A DNA stretch of 10,045 bases from Anaerolinea sp. (GTDB lineage Bacteria; Chloroflexota; Anaerolineae; Anaerolineales; Anaerolineaceae): positions 1-10,045 of the forward strand of contig PNNU01000084.1 of the NCBI GenBank assembly GCA_013824385.1. Reading direction: 5' to 3'. How positions within the stretch are numbered: position 1 is the stretch's first letter; every line of letters starts with the position of its first letter. Shown here one piece after another: positions 1 to 7,388 of this stretch. A program made the translations under genes and the position numbers. A model generated the notes under the pieces. The model saw only the letters and a program-made list of their open reading frames with translations, searched no databases and was not told where the DNA came from.

Positions 1-1
1 T

Positions 2-298
2 CGTGTGCTTGCGCAAGCTCAGGAAGAAGCTAATCGTACGATTGCCCTCGCGCGCGAAAAGAGTGAAAAATTGGTGGAGAAAGATCCCACCACTCTTGCA
101 GCCCAGGTGCGTGCTGAGCAGATAGTCAATCAAGCCAGGCTTGAAAGTGAACAAACTCGCCGCGACACGGATGAATATGTCGTTCAGACACTTGCTGCGC
201 TGCAGATTGAGCTCGAAAAAAGCCTTAATCAGGTCAAGAACGGCATTCTTGCCCTTCAAACGGAAAAACGCCGACCAGCGTCACAAAAACCAGAATAA
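2..298 (+). CDS. C-terminal part of a DivIVA/ATP-synthase-b-like coiled-coil protein (5' partial)
   Basis: The reading frame is open from the left edge (first whole codon at base 2) to TAA at 296-298, about 98 residues, so the true start lies outside the window. The GTG at base 5 is unlikely to be the start because the frame stays open to the edge and the coiled coil begins at once. The visible part is almost all charged helix rich in Ala, Glu, Gln and Arg (for example LAQAQEEANRTIALAREKSE), with no membrane segment or cysteine, and ends in a basic tail. This matches the C-terminal half of a coiled-coil family often annotated as an ATPase or DivIVA-like protein, found near coaD/rsmD in Chloroflexota and Firmicutes; that resemblance is from memory. 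A cytoplasmic structural or division-associated role is only inferred. It is the last gene of its transcript, as a strong terminator follows 9 bases after the stop. Confidence 0.8.
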   Translation, partial: RVLAQAQEEANRTIALAREKSEKLVEKDPTTLAAQVRAEQIVNQARLESEQTRRDTDEYVVQTLAALQIELEKSLNQVKNGILALQTEKRRPASQKPE

Positions 299-307
299 TG
301 TAGAAGC

Positions 308-344
308 AGTCCCCCGCGGTTTTAAAAACCGCGGGGGACTTTTT
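308..344 (+). terminator. Strong rho-independent terminator after the coiled-coil gene
   Basis: The left arm AGTCCCCCGCGGTTTT (308-323) pairs perfectly with the right arm ending at 340. The stem is long and GC-rich with a tight A/T loop, and a T run starts at 340. The T run lies only on the plus-strand side; on the minus strand the hairpin is followed by a mixed sequence. It therefore ends rightward transcription from the coiled-coil gene. Confidence 0.93.
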
Positions 345-353
345 AATTTAAAC

Positions 354-385
354 AGAATCCGATTTCTTTTTAGAAATCGGATTCT
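354..385 (-). terminator. Perfect 14-bp hairpin, probable terminator of the folC-lon transcript
   Basis: AGAATCCGATTTCT (354-367) pairs exactly with 372-385 around a four-base loop (TTTT on the plus strand). On the plus strand it is followed by TTGACC, which is not a T tract. On the minus strand the sequence after it is GTTTAAATT, moderately T-rich. It lies 64 bases past the lon stop, so it most likely ends or protects the leftward transcript. The T tract is imperfect, so its strength is uncertain. Confidence 0.5.
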
Positions 386-411
386 TGACCTAGAAAAAAT
401 TTAGAAAATTC

Positions 412-438
412 CCCGTAAAACTCACTAAATTCTACGGG
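412..438 (-). terminator. Weak hairpin just after lon, possible first terminator
   Basis: CCCGTA (412-417) pairs with TACGGG (433-438) around a 15-base loop. On the minus strand it starts 11 bases after the lon stop and is followed by GGAATTTTCTAAATTTTTT, which is T-rich. The stem is short and the loop long, so it may be a weak terminator or only a chance pairing. Confidence 0.3.
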
Positions 439-448
439 TAAACCATTT

Positions 449-2959
449 CTACTTTTTCTTTTCGTCTTCCTTACGCTCTTCCTCGCGGTCCTTGGCAATT
501 AACTCCCTGATTTTCTTGAGCGTACGATTTTCAAGCGTTTGCTCGGGATGCATCGCCACAGGCAAAACATCGTCCATATGCCTGACGAAAATGATATTCA
601 AATCTTCCAGAACTTTCTTGGGCACTTCAATCAGATCTTTCTTATTCTTTTCAGGCAGTAATACAGTCTTCATACCCGCTCTGTGGGCAGCTAAAATCTT
701 TTCGCGCACACCTCCAATCGGGAGGATATTTCCACGCAATGTAATTTCTCCCGTCATACATACTTCTTTTCGCACCTTGTGCTCCGAAAAAGCGGAAACC
801 AGTGCTGTCGCCAGTGTAATACCCGCAGATGGCCCATCTTTGGGGATAGCACCTTCAGGAATATGGATGTGAACATCCAAACTTTCATATATTTCAGGGT
901 CGATTTCAAATTCTGCAGAACGAGATTTTAGATAAGATAACGCTGCCTGTGCAGATTCCTGCATAATATCGCCAATTTGACCGGTGACCTGCATGTTGCC
1001 CTTACCCTCAAGGATCAAAACCTCAACCGGCATGATTTCGCCGCCGTTTTCAGTCCATGCCAGAGCAGTGGCCACACCGCTTTCATCCTGCCGTTCGCCT
1101 TCTGTCATAAAGAACTGAGGCGGGCCGAGGAATTTCTCAACCACAGTCGTGGACAAATTCTTGATGACACGTTTCTTTTCAGATTTAAGGCGTGCTTCCT
1201 TGCGGCAGATGCGTCCGAGTTCGCGCTCGAGATTACGTACACCGGCTTCGTAGGTATATTCGCGAATGACTTTTTTGATAGCGCTGTCTTCAAAAACCAT
1301 TTCCTCGTTATCCAGACCGCTTTCTTCAAGCTGCCTTGGGATCAGGAAACGTCGCGCAATTTCAAGTTTTTCTTCTTCAATGTATCCCGGAAATTCGAGA
1401 ATTTCCATTCTATCGAGCAGCGCGGGCGGAATCGCCCCCAAACTATTGGCAGTAGTGATAAACATGACCTTGGAAAGGTCAAAGGGCAGCTCCAAATAAT
1501 GATCTGAAAAAGAATAATTCTGTTCAGGATCAAGTACTTCCAACAGCGCCGAAGAGGGATCACCTCGGAAATCTGAACCGAGTTTGTCAATTTCGTCCAA
1601 CATGAAGAGTGGATTGCTTGAACCAGCTCGTTTCATGGTCTGTAAAATGCGTCCCGGCATGGCGCCGATGTATGTTCGCCGGTGTCCGCGGATTTCTGCT
1701 TCGTCTCGTACGCCGCCAAGCGAAAGGCGCACAAACTTGCGTCCCAATGCCGTGGCGATGGATTGACCTAGTGAAGTCTTGCCAGTCCCTGGAGGGCCGG
1801 TGAAGCATAAGATTGGCTGTCGTTCTTTCTTTGGTTTGAGACTCTTTACCGCGATGTATTCAAGAATACGATCTTTAGCTTTGCCCAAGCCGTAATGGTT
1901 GTCATCCAAAACCGTTGCGGCATGGCGAACATCAAGATTGTCATCGGTGGTTTCGTTCCACGGCAGATCAATGATCCAATCCAAATAAGTGCGGATGATA
2001 CCCACTTCAGGCGACATGGCCGCCATTTGCGTCATGCGTTCGATTTCTTTTTCAGCCGTGGCTTTAGCTTCATCCGGCATTTTCTTGAGTTCAATCTTTG
2101 ACCGGAGTTCAGTGATCTCTCGCGTCCAAACATCCCCTTCACCCAATTCATTTTGGATGGCTTTGAGCTGTTCGCGCAAGTAGAACTCACGCTGAGAACG
2201 ATCCACTTCACTTTGCACACGATTCTGAATCTCGTCTTCAAGTTGAAGTACATCCAGTTCCTGTGCCAACAGCCAGTTGACTTTTTTAAGTCGTTCTTTC
2301 GGTTCAAGAATGGTCAGCAGTTCCAATCGTTCTTCAAAAGGCAGAGAAATGGCTGTGGCGATCATATCGGCCAGCCAGCCTGGCTCCGAGATATTTATGG
2401 AGAATAAATGAGCTTCATCTGGGAGGCTGCGGTCAAGATTGACGCACTTCTCAAAGAGATCACGTGACGTGCGCATCAGCGCTTCGATTTGCCTGTCTGA
2501 GATCGGATTATCGTTGACAACAAACCCTTTGACCCACAGGAATGCTTCATTTTCAATGATCTCAACTATTTTGAGGCGTCGACGGCCTTGCACCAGCGCG
2601 GATGCGTTGCCGTCTTGCAACGTCAACAAGCGGCCAACGGCCACTTCAACACCAACTTCAAGATAGTCTCCGCTCGCAGGTTTCTCAATCTCGCTGTCTT
2701 TCAGCATCAACGCCACCATCGTGCCGCCGTTCTTTTGCACGTAATTTATGGCGTCCAGGTTTTGCCCCGGCGAAACAAAGATCGGTGATACCATGCGCGG
2801 AAAAACGACAATATCCCGCATGACCAATGCCGGGCATAAAATCATGCCGCTTTCATCCGGCGTGGCGTCAGTGACCTGATAAAGTTCATCCGTGCGTTGA
2901 TAGAGCGCAGCGGTAAATTCTTCGGGGTTATCCAGTCTTTTTTTCCAATCGTCTTTCAT
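449..2959 (-). CDS. lon: ATP-dependent protease LonA
   Basis: This is a full-length (836 aa) cytoplasmic ATP-driven serine protease that degrades misfolded and selected regulatory proteins. The N-terminal substrate-binding LON domain starts near residue 41 (CPALVMRDIVVFP), after about 40 extra polar residues. A helical linker spans about 220-320. The AAA+ module has Walker A GPPGTGKT (388-395), Walker B LFMLDEID (451-458) and a candidate arginine finger at R517 in LLDR. The protease domain (about 620-805) carries the Ser-Lys dyad: S711 in PKDGPSAG and K754 in VREK. The C-terminus is a highly charged tail of Glu, Lys, Asp and Arg from about 821. The ATG at 2957-2959 is supported by AGGG seven bases upstream. 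It follows folC by only 14 nt, so the two are probably cotranscribed. I see no heat-shock operator (CIRCE) directly upstream. All catalytic residues are present. Confidence 0.98.
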   Translation of the reverse strand: MKDDWKKRLDNPEEFTAALYQRTDELYQVTDATPDESGMILCPALVMRDIVVFPRMVSPIFVSPGQNLDAINYVQKNGGTMVALMLKDSEIEKPASGDYLEVGVEVAVGRLLTLQDGNASALVQGRRRLKIVEIIENEAFLWVKGFVVNDNPISDRQIEALMRTSRDLFEKCVNLDRSLPDEAHLFSINISEPGWLADMIATAISLPFEERLELLTILEPKERLKKVNWLLAQELDVLQLEDEIQNRVQSEVDRSQREFYLREQLKAIQNELGEGDVWTREITELRSKIELKKMPDEAKATAEKEIERMTQMAAMSPEVGIIRTYLDWIIDLPWNETTDDNLDVRHAATVLDDNHYGLGKAKDRILEYIAVKSLKPKKERQPILCFTGPPGTGKTSLGQSIATALGRKFVRLSLGGVRDEAEIRGHRRTYIGAMPGRILQTMKRAGSSNPLFMLDEIDKLGSDFRGDPSSALLEVLDPEQNYSFSDHYLELPFDLSKVMFITTANSLGAIPPALLDRMEILEFPGYIEEEKLEIARRFLIPRQLEESGLDNEEMVFEDSAIKKVIREYTYEAGVRNLERELGRICRKEARLKSEKKRVIKNLSTTVVEKFLGPPQFFMTEGERQDESGVATALAWTENGGEIMPVEVLILEGKGNMQVTGQIGDIMQESAQAALSYLKSRSAEFEIDPEIYESLDVHIHIPEGAIPKDGPSAGITLATALVSAFSEHKVRKEVCMTGEITLRGNILPIGGVREKILAAHRAGMKTVLLPEKNKKDLIEVPKKVLEDLNIIFVRHMDDVLPVAMHPEQTLENRTLKKIRELIAKDREEERKEDEKKK

Positions 2960-2973
2960 TTACAATCCCTGCC

Positions 2974-4308
2974 TTAATTCAATATAATGACTTCCCTGGC
3001 GGCCGCAGCCATGAATATGCTGCCTGCCACTACCACGGCCGTATGCTTATCGGCTTGTCTTTTTGCGATTAGAATGGCTTCGGTGATGTTTTTTGCTACT
3101 TCGCACGACACCGGGTTGTCTCTCACTAATTTTACCAGCATCGCAGGTTCTGCGGCCCGTGGATGGTTACTTTTTGAGAAAATCACTTTATCAACTCCCG
3201 GTAGCAGCACCTTGAACATGCCGTCAATATCTTTATCTAATGATGCTCCAAAAATGAGGATGATCTTGTATCCGGCAAGATAATCAGTGATAGCTTGTTT
3301 GAGCTTATCGGCACTGTCTATGTTGTGGGCACTGTCGAGCACTATCAACGGATCGCGGCTGACCACTTCAAACCGGCAAGGCCAGCGAACGGAACTCAAA
3401 CCATCAGTCAAATGTTGTTTTGTGATGTCAAACCCGAGTTGATTTAGCTTTGATAATGCCACAAGCGCCGTGGAAGCATTCTCGATCTGATGTGTTCCCA
3501 GCAGAGAAAGTGCATATTCCCCATCCCAATTGCTTTTTTGAGTGCCTAGGAATTGAATAAAAAACTGCTGCCCATCCAGCAAATGGCTGACCGCCATACT
3601 GGTGATTTCTCTCTCTACTTTCAGTGCCTCTGATCCTGAGCTTTTGGCTGTATCAAGGATGGTTTTCAGTGCATCAGGGAAGACTTGCTTTGCAACCACC
3701 ACCGGCTTGCCTGTCTTGATAATACCGGCTTTGTGCGCCGCAATGGACTCAATGGTGCTGCCCAGCACACCCACATGGTCATAAGAGATGGAGGTGATCA
3801 CCGAAAGCAGCGGATCCACCACATTGGTAGCATCCGTACGTCCACCCAACCCGGCTTCCACGATGGCAATATCCACTCGTTGATCTTTGAAATACTGAAA
3901 GGCAATTGCTGTGGTGGCTTCAAAGGTGGTGATATTGGAAACTTTTTCAAGCAAAGGTTTGAGCGCCTCCACCTGACGAGTTAATTCATCATGTGAAATG
4001 GATTCCCGATTGACCTGAATTTGTTCGCAGAAATCAAACAGAAACGGCGATGTGAACAACCCCACCCGGTATCCGGCAGCCTGCAGCACCTCTGCTATCA
4101 TCGCCGCCGTGGACCCCTTGCCCTTCGTCCCCGTAATGTGGACAATCGGAAAAGAAGATTGAGGTTCACCCATTAACCCCAGCAGGTCTCGCATCCGCTG
4201 CAAATCAAACTTCTCTGGCGAATAGTCCAGATTGGGAATATGGCTGTAGTCAACCAGGAAATTAAGAGTTTTTAAGGCATCACTATAATTATCATTGTAA
4301 TAATTCAT
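2974..4308 (-). CDS. folC: Bifunctional folylpolyglutamate synthase / dihydrofolate synthase
   Basis: This cytoplasmic Mur-ligase-family enzyme (444 aa, normal length) uses ATP to join glutamate to dihydropteroate and to extend the polyglutamate tail of folates. Visible motifs are the P-loop TGTKGKGS (59-66), TSPFLFDFCEQI (86-97, the SPHL...ERI-type segment), EAGLGGRTDATN (151-162), SYDHVGVLG (175-183), the likely carbamylated lysine K193 in AAHKAGIIK, and the C-terminal-domain motif DSAHN (325-329). The usual WPGR is WPCR here (309-312), a small departure not expected to inactivate it. The ATG at 4306-4308 has AAGGG six bases upstream. The first codons are AT-rich and lie next to the AT-rich intergenic block (4309-4435), in which I see only weak promoter-like sequence (GATAAT, minus strand, 4368-4373). 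It is first in a two-gene unit with lon. Confidence 0.96.
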   Translation of the reverse strand: MNYYNDNYSDALKTLNFLVDYSHIPNLDYSPEKFDLQRMRDLLGLMGEPQSSFPIVHITGTKGKGSTAAMIAEVLQAAGYRVGLFTSPFLFDFCEQIQVNRESISHDELTRQVEALKPLLEKVSNITTFEATTAIAFQYFKDQRVDIAIVEAGLGGRTDATNVVDPLLSVITSISYDHVGVLGSTIESIAAHKAGIIKTGKPVVVAKQVFPDALKTILDTAKSSGSEALKVEREITSMAVSHLLDGQQFFIQFLGTQKSNWDGEYALSLLGTHQIENASTALVALSKLNQLGFDITKQHLTDGLSSVRWPCRFEVVSRDPLIVLDSAHNIDSADKLKQAITDYLAGYKIILIFGASLDKDIDGMFKVLLPGVDKVIFSKSNHPRAAEPAMLVKLVRDNPVSCEVAKNITEAILIAKRQADKHTAVVVAGSIFMAAAAREVIILN

Positions 4309-4435
4309 GTATTACCCTTATAACAATAAAAAAGATTTATTAAGTTGAATAATCATTTTAAAATCTGATTATCTACAATAAAAAGAAACAAATTTAATAT
4401 TTTTCTCTATTATTTAATAATTTCTTTATCCTTTA

Positions 4436-7231
4436 TTACGCGGCTCCAATTTTTAGAGTTTCCATAGCTTCTAAAAGAAATCTTATCGATCCAGTTATAT
4501 CGGTTAGTCCTCTGGCAGATTTATCATGTGCCCCGGCTACTGTCATTTGCAATATGTCATGAAATCTTTTTTCTGCTTCTGGAATTCTTTTGCAAATTAA
4601 TTCTCCAACACCGACTTGCCACATATACTCCGCTGTTTGATCACTCCAAGATCTTGGGTTAAAGGTAGTTGAATTATTCTTTATCATTACGCAAAGATAA
4701 ATTCTTTCAATAGCTAATCTTATTATTTTCCAAGCATCATCAAATTTTCCTTCTTCAGCCCTATCTTGAGCTTTTTTTAATCTTTCGGATGCTCTTCTAT
4801 TCCCCTCTTCGATACAACAACCCTTTTTCCTAGAATGTCTTATGGCGAGAGTAGTATATTTTTCTGTATTCGCAAATTCATGACTAACATCCCTAGAAAA
4901 CAAATCATTATGAGTAAGAATAATTATTTGATATCCTTGTTCTAAGAGATATCGTAGTAAGCCAGATGAAAAGGAAAGAAAATGGTCTTCATCCATTGAC
5001 TGAACTGGGTCATCAAAGATTAAGCATTGGTGACCCAGGAGATTTGATCGAGTTAGAAAAGCGGCAATACCTAATACATGAACCTGTGATTCACTGAAAA
5101 CACGCAATGCGTCAACTTCTACTTGTTTTATACCGTCATCTAAAATAGCCTTTACTTCTATCTCAATTGGAAATCCTCGACCTCTTGGCTCTGGAATAAA
5201 AAGTTGACTAAAAGCTGAATATTTATCTTCCCTAAGTTTTTTCCAAACCTTGTTCATATCATCACTAAACTGGGTTCGACGAGCACCTAGTATAGTTTGA
5301 CGAGCAAGAATTAATCCATTCCTAATTCCCTCTAATTCAATCTGCGCCTTCTTTTTTGAGATTTCCCAATTAAGATCAGCAATAATATTCACTTGATCGA
5401 CTGCAACATTTTGCCATAAGTCACGAAGAAGATAATTAGGATCTTCTTTTGAAATCGCTCCAATTGCATTATCAAGTAATAAAAATAATTTTTTGTAATC
5501 AGTAGCTAATTCCAAAATATTTGGAATTTCATTGATAACAAATTCCAAATTCTGGGATATTACATCGTAATTTACTTCAATAACTTGATTAGTTGAGGCA
5601 TTTGATTTAATTTTATTTAAACTCTCTAGAATTGGAGCAAAGTGTAAATGTGTTTTATTTGATTGAATTAATAACTTTGTTGCTGTATCAGCAATGACAT
5701 CCGATGAAACCTTAATTGCATCATTCCATTGAGTATTTGTAGGTCCCTCAGGTATTAAAGCGTTTATTATTGAGATTAAATTTGTGGCAAAATCATTAAT
5801 CAAAGAGGAGTTTTTTATTACACTTAATTCTTGTTTAGATATAGCTTCTTTTGCCGGAGACCATGACTTGATTTTATTTATTCGATCAATGGTAAGAGTC
5901 TGAATTGGTTCAAATTCACAAAAAGGACAATTTTGGGATGATTCTAAACTTATATTTGGATCAATTTTTTCAAGTTGTGAAAGTGCATTGGCGATAATAA
6001 TATTTGCGTCGGAAATATCACGTGCAGCTCGTCTAGTTTCATCAAGTACAATCAAAGAATCTCGTAATTGATCTCGAATTATTTTTATATTATCAATAGA
6101 TAAAAATTGTTGGAGTTGATCATCAATAATTCTTGTAGGACGAAGCATTCCTAAAATTGGAAATACTTCTTGTCTTTTTTCTTGTTGTTTTGATTTAACA
6201 ATCTTTAAGGCATTATTTATGTTATCTGCATCTATTATTAGAGTTCCTAATTCCTCTCTACCAACAGACAGAATGGCACCCTCAATTTCTTGTGGGGATT
6301 GCTCAATTCTACTCATTAGGATCTTAGAAGATTTAACTTGGCATCCTGATTTTAAGGAATTCCATTTAGCTAATGCAACACCACTTCCAGAACTTTTAAA
6401 TTCATAAAGTCTAGCATCACCTACCACTGCTTTTTCAACTAAATAAGTGATTTCATCAAGCTGTAAAAGTTTTTCAAAATAATCACGTCTTTGGGAAGGA
6501 GAGCTTTGAACAAATAATCGCAGTGTGTGTTGCATTAATATTGGTGGTATATTCAATCCTAACGTTTCAAGAAACTTATATTCCCCTTCTTTTGATAAAA
6601 CCACACCATCTACAATTAACTTTGAAGAAGGTAAAGAAGTGGAAGTAATTCCATAGTCAGTAATTAATTCCCGTCTTATACAAATTTTCTTTCCTGAGGT
6701 AAGTTGTATACTTGCCTCAACCCAAGTTGCTTCTGTTTCTGGTCTAAGTTGATTGCCAATACAGTTTTCCAATTCTTTTGGTGCGCCTAAACCTTGAAGA
6801 TTTCTCCGTATTAATTGCCCCGTAAAAAGCCATTCAAAAGACTCAGCAATACTTGTTTTTCCTGAACTATTTGGTCCATCAATGACAACTAAACCATCAG
6901 CAAGAGAAATAGGATTTTCAAGAGATCGAAATCCACGGAAATAATTTGGCTGAATATCTAGTAATTTAAAAGGACTGTTTGTGATTTTCTCAGTTGATAT
7001 CGACTCAATAAGTGTCTCTGGTGGATCAATTTTTTTTAATGGTTGTTCATCTGGGTTTTTATGAAAATATTGAGCCCTTGAAACAAACCACTTATCAAGC
7101 CAAGTTGAATCTGTTTGAGCAGTATTAGCACCTGGGAATATTTTTGTAAACTGAGATAGAATTGATTCACTATTTGATAAAGCTTTAATATATTTATCGT
7201 TTACCAATACTTGGATGGTTGTTGTATCCAT
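4436..7231 (-). CDS. SMC/Rad50-like AAA ATPase with zinc-hook motif, RloC-like defence candidate
   Basis: This intact 931-aa gene starts at ATG 7229-7231, with AGGGAG five bases upstream. Residues 1-90 are an unrecognised polar N-terminal region. The ABC ATPase head follows: FRGFRSLENP (98-107), Walker A GPNSSGKTS (119-127), and a Q-loop-like segment ending SPSQRRDYFEKLLQLDE (244-260). Long helical stretches surround CPFC (435-438), which lies almost midway between Walker A and Walker B, as a zinc hook should. The second half of the head has signature-like FSESQ (712-716), Walker B CLIFDDP (736-742), D-loop QSMD (744-747) and switch histidine H774. The C-terminal helical domain (about 810-931) contains R838-x3-E842 and H902. 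Known family precedent: RloC joins a Rad50-like hook ATPase to a PrrC-type anticodon nuclease using an Arg-x3-Glu...His set. The ATPase call is firm; nuclease and defence roles are inferred. It could instead be a DNA-repair or unrelated ATPase. I see no restriction-modification, HNH or TOPRIM partner. Confidence 0.9.
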   Translation of the reverse strand: MDTTTIQVLVNDKYIKALSNSESILSQFTKIFPGANTAQTDSTWLDKWFVSRAQYFHKNPDEQPLKKIDPPETLIESISTEKITNSPFKLLDIQPNYFRGFRSLENPISLADGLVVIDGPNSSGKTSIAESFEWLFTGQLIRRNLQGLGAPKELENCIGNQLRPETEATWVEASIQLTSGKKICIRRELITDYGITSTSLPSSKLIVDGVVLSKEGEYKFLETLGLNIPPILMQHTLRLFVQSSPSQRRDYFEKLLQLDEITYLVEKAVVGDARLYEFKSSGSGVALAKWNSLKSGCQVKSSKILMSRIEQSPQEIEGAILSVGREELGTLIIDADNINNALKIVKSKQQEKRQEVFPILGMLRPTRIIDDQLQQFLSIDNIKIIRDQLRDSLIVLDETRRAARDISDANIIIANALSQLEKIDPNISLESSQNCPFCEFEPIQTLTIDRINKIKSWSPAKEAISKQELSVIKNSSLINDFATNLISIINALIPEGPTNTQWNDAIKVSSDVIADTATKLLIQSNKTHLHFAPILESLNKIKSNASTNQVIEVNYDVISQNLEFVINEIPNILELATDYKKLFLLLDNAIGAISKEDPNYLLRDLWQNVAVDQVNIIADLNWEISKKKAQIELEGIRNGLILARQTILGARRTQFSDDMNKVWKKLREDKYSAFSQLFIPEPRGRGFPIEIEVKAILDDGIKQVEVDALRVFSESQVHVLGIAAFLTRSNLLGHQCLIFDDPVQSMDEDHFLSFSSGLLRYLLEQGYQIIILTHNDLFSRDVSHEFANTEKYTTLAIRHSRKKGCCIEEGNRRASERLKKAQDRAEEGKFDDAWKIIRLAIERIYLCVMIKNNSTTFNPRSWSDQTAEYMWQVGVGELICKRIPEAEKRFHDILQMTVAGAHDKSARGLTDITGSIRFLLEAMETLKIGAA

Positions 7232-7270
7232 GAGAACTCCCTTTTGGATAATTGAATTATTTGAATTAGG

Positions 7271-7299
7271 TTCTACTGGTAATTTTTCCCACTTATAAT
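7271..7299 (+). promoter_or_regulatory. Candidate divergent promoter for DUF503 (perfect TATAAT)
   Basis: An exact TATAAT lies at 7294-7299 on the plus strand, overlapping the -10 box of the opposite candidate promoter. The 17-base-upstream hexamer TTCTAC (7271-7276) is a poor -35 box. If used, it would give an 80- to 90-base leader to the DUF503 gene. It is weak evidence in very AT-rich DNA. Confidence 0.22.
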
Positions 7300-7319
7300 A
7301 TGTATATTGTACAACTTAA
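7292..7319 (-). promoter_or_regulatory. Candidate promoter for the AT-rich ATPase gene, with an 8-bp palindrome in its spacer
   Basis: Read on the minus strand, TATAAG (7297-7292) matches five of six bases of a -10 box, and TTAAGT (7319-7314) lies 16 bases upstream as a weak -35 box. The palindrome TTGTACAA (7307-7314) sits between them, where a repressor could block initiation. The predicted leader is about 50 nt. AT-rich DNA yields such matches by chance, so this is tentative. Confidence 0.3.
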
Positions 7320-7388
7320 GATTAACGATATTCATCATTTTTCGATATCTAGGAATTATTGGAACTATAAATTACCAAAAAATTTAAA

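Larger units (their letters stand above)
4309..7388. other. AT-rich block, probable horizontally acquired insertion holding one ATPase gene
   Basis: Sampled 60-base lines inside the block have about 20% (5461-5520), 23% (6181-6240) and 43% (4981-5040) G+C, against about 52% at 9181-9240 in the radical SAM gene. The change falls near the folC start on one side and at the DUF503 start on the other. No transposase, integrase, tRNA or convincing direct repeats are visible, so the mode of entry is unknown. The boundaries are approximate and were judged by eye. Confidence 0.5.

Noticed and set aside
141..404. Open frame of 87 codons running through the terminator region
   Set aside because: It overlaps the real coiled-coil frame and crosses both strong hairpins. 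The product has no family pattern.
977..1507. 176-codon open frame opposite lon
   Set aside because: It lies wholly inside the well-supported lon gene on the other strand. It has no recognisable motif or ribosome site and is a shadow of lon codon bias.
3382..3384. Loss of function of folC because WPGR is changed to WPCR
   Set aside because: All nucleotide- and metal-binding motifs are intact, the length is normal, and this position varies between homologues, so there is no sign of inactivation.
4436..7231. Assignment of the large ATPase to Gabija (GajA), Septu (PtuA) or restriction McrB
   Set aside because: No TOPRIM domain, no HNH partner gene and no McrC-like neighbour are visible. The hook motif and C-terminal domain fit RloC-like proteins better.
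4311..7376. ATTACC at 4311-4316 and again at 7371-7376 as possible flanking direct repeats of the AT-rich block
   Set aside because: Six bases is within chance for AT-rich DNA, the flanking bases differ, and no recombinase gene is present.
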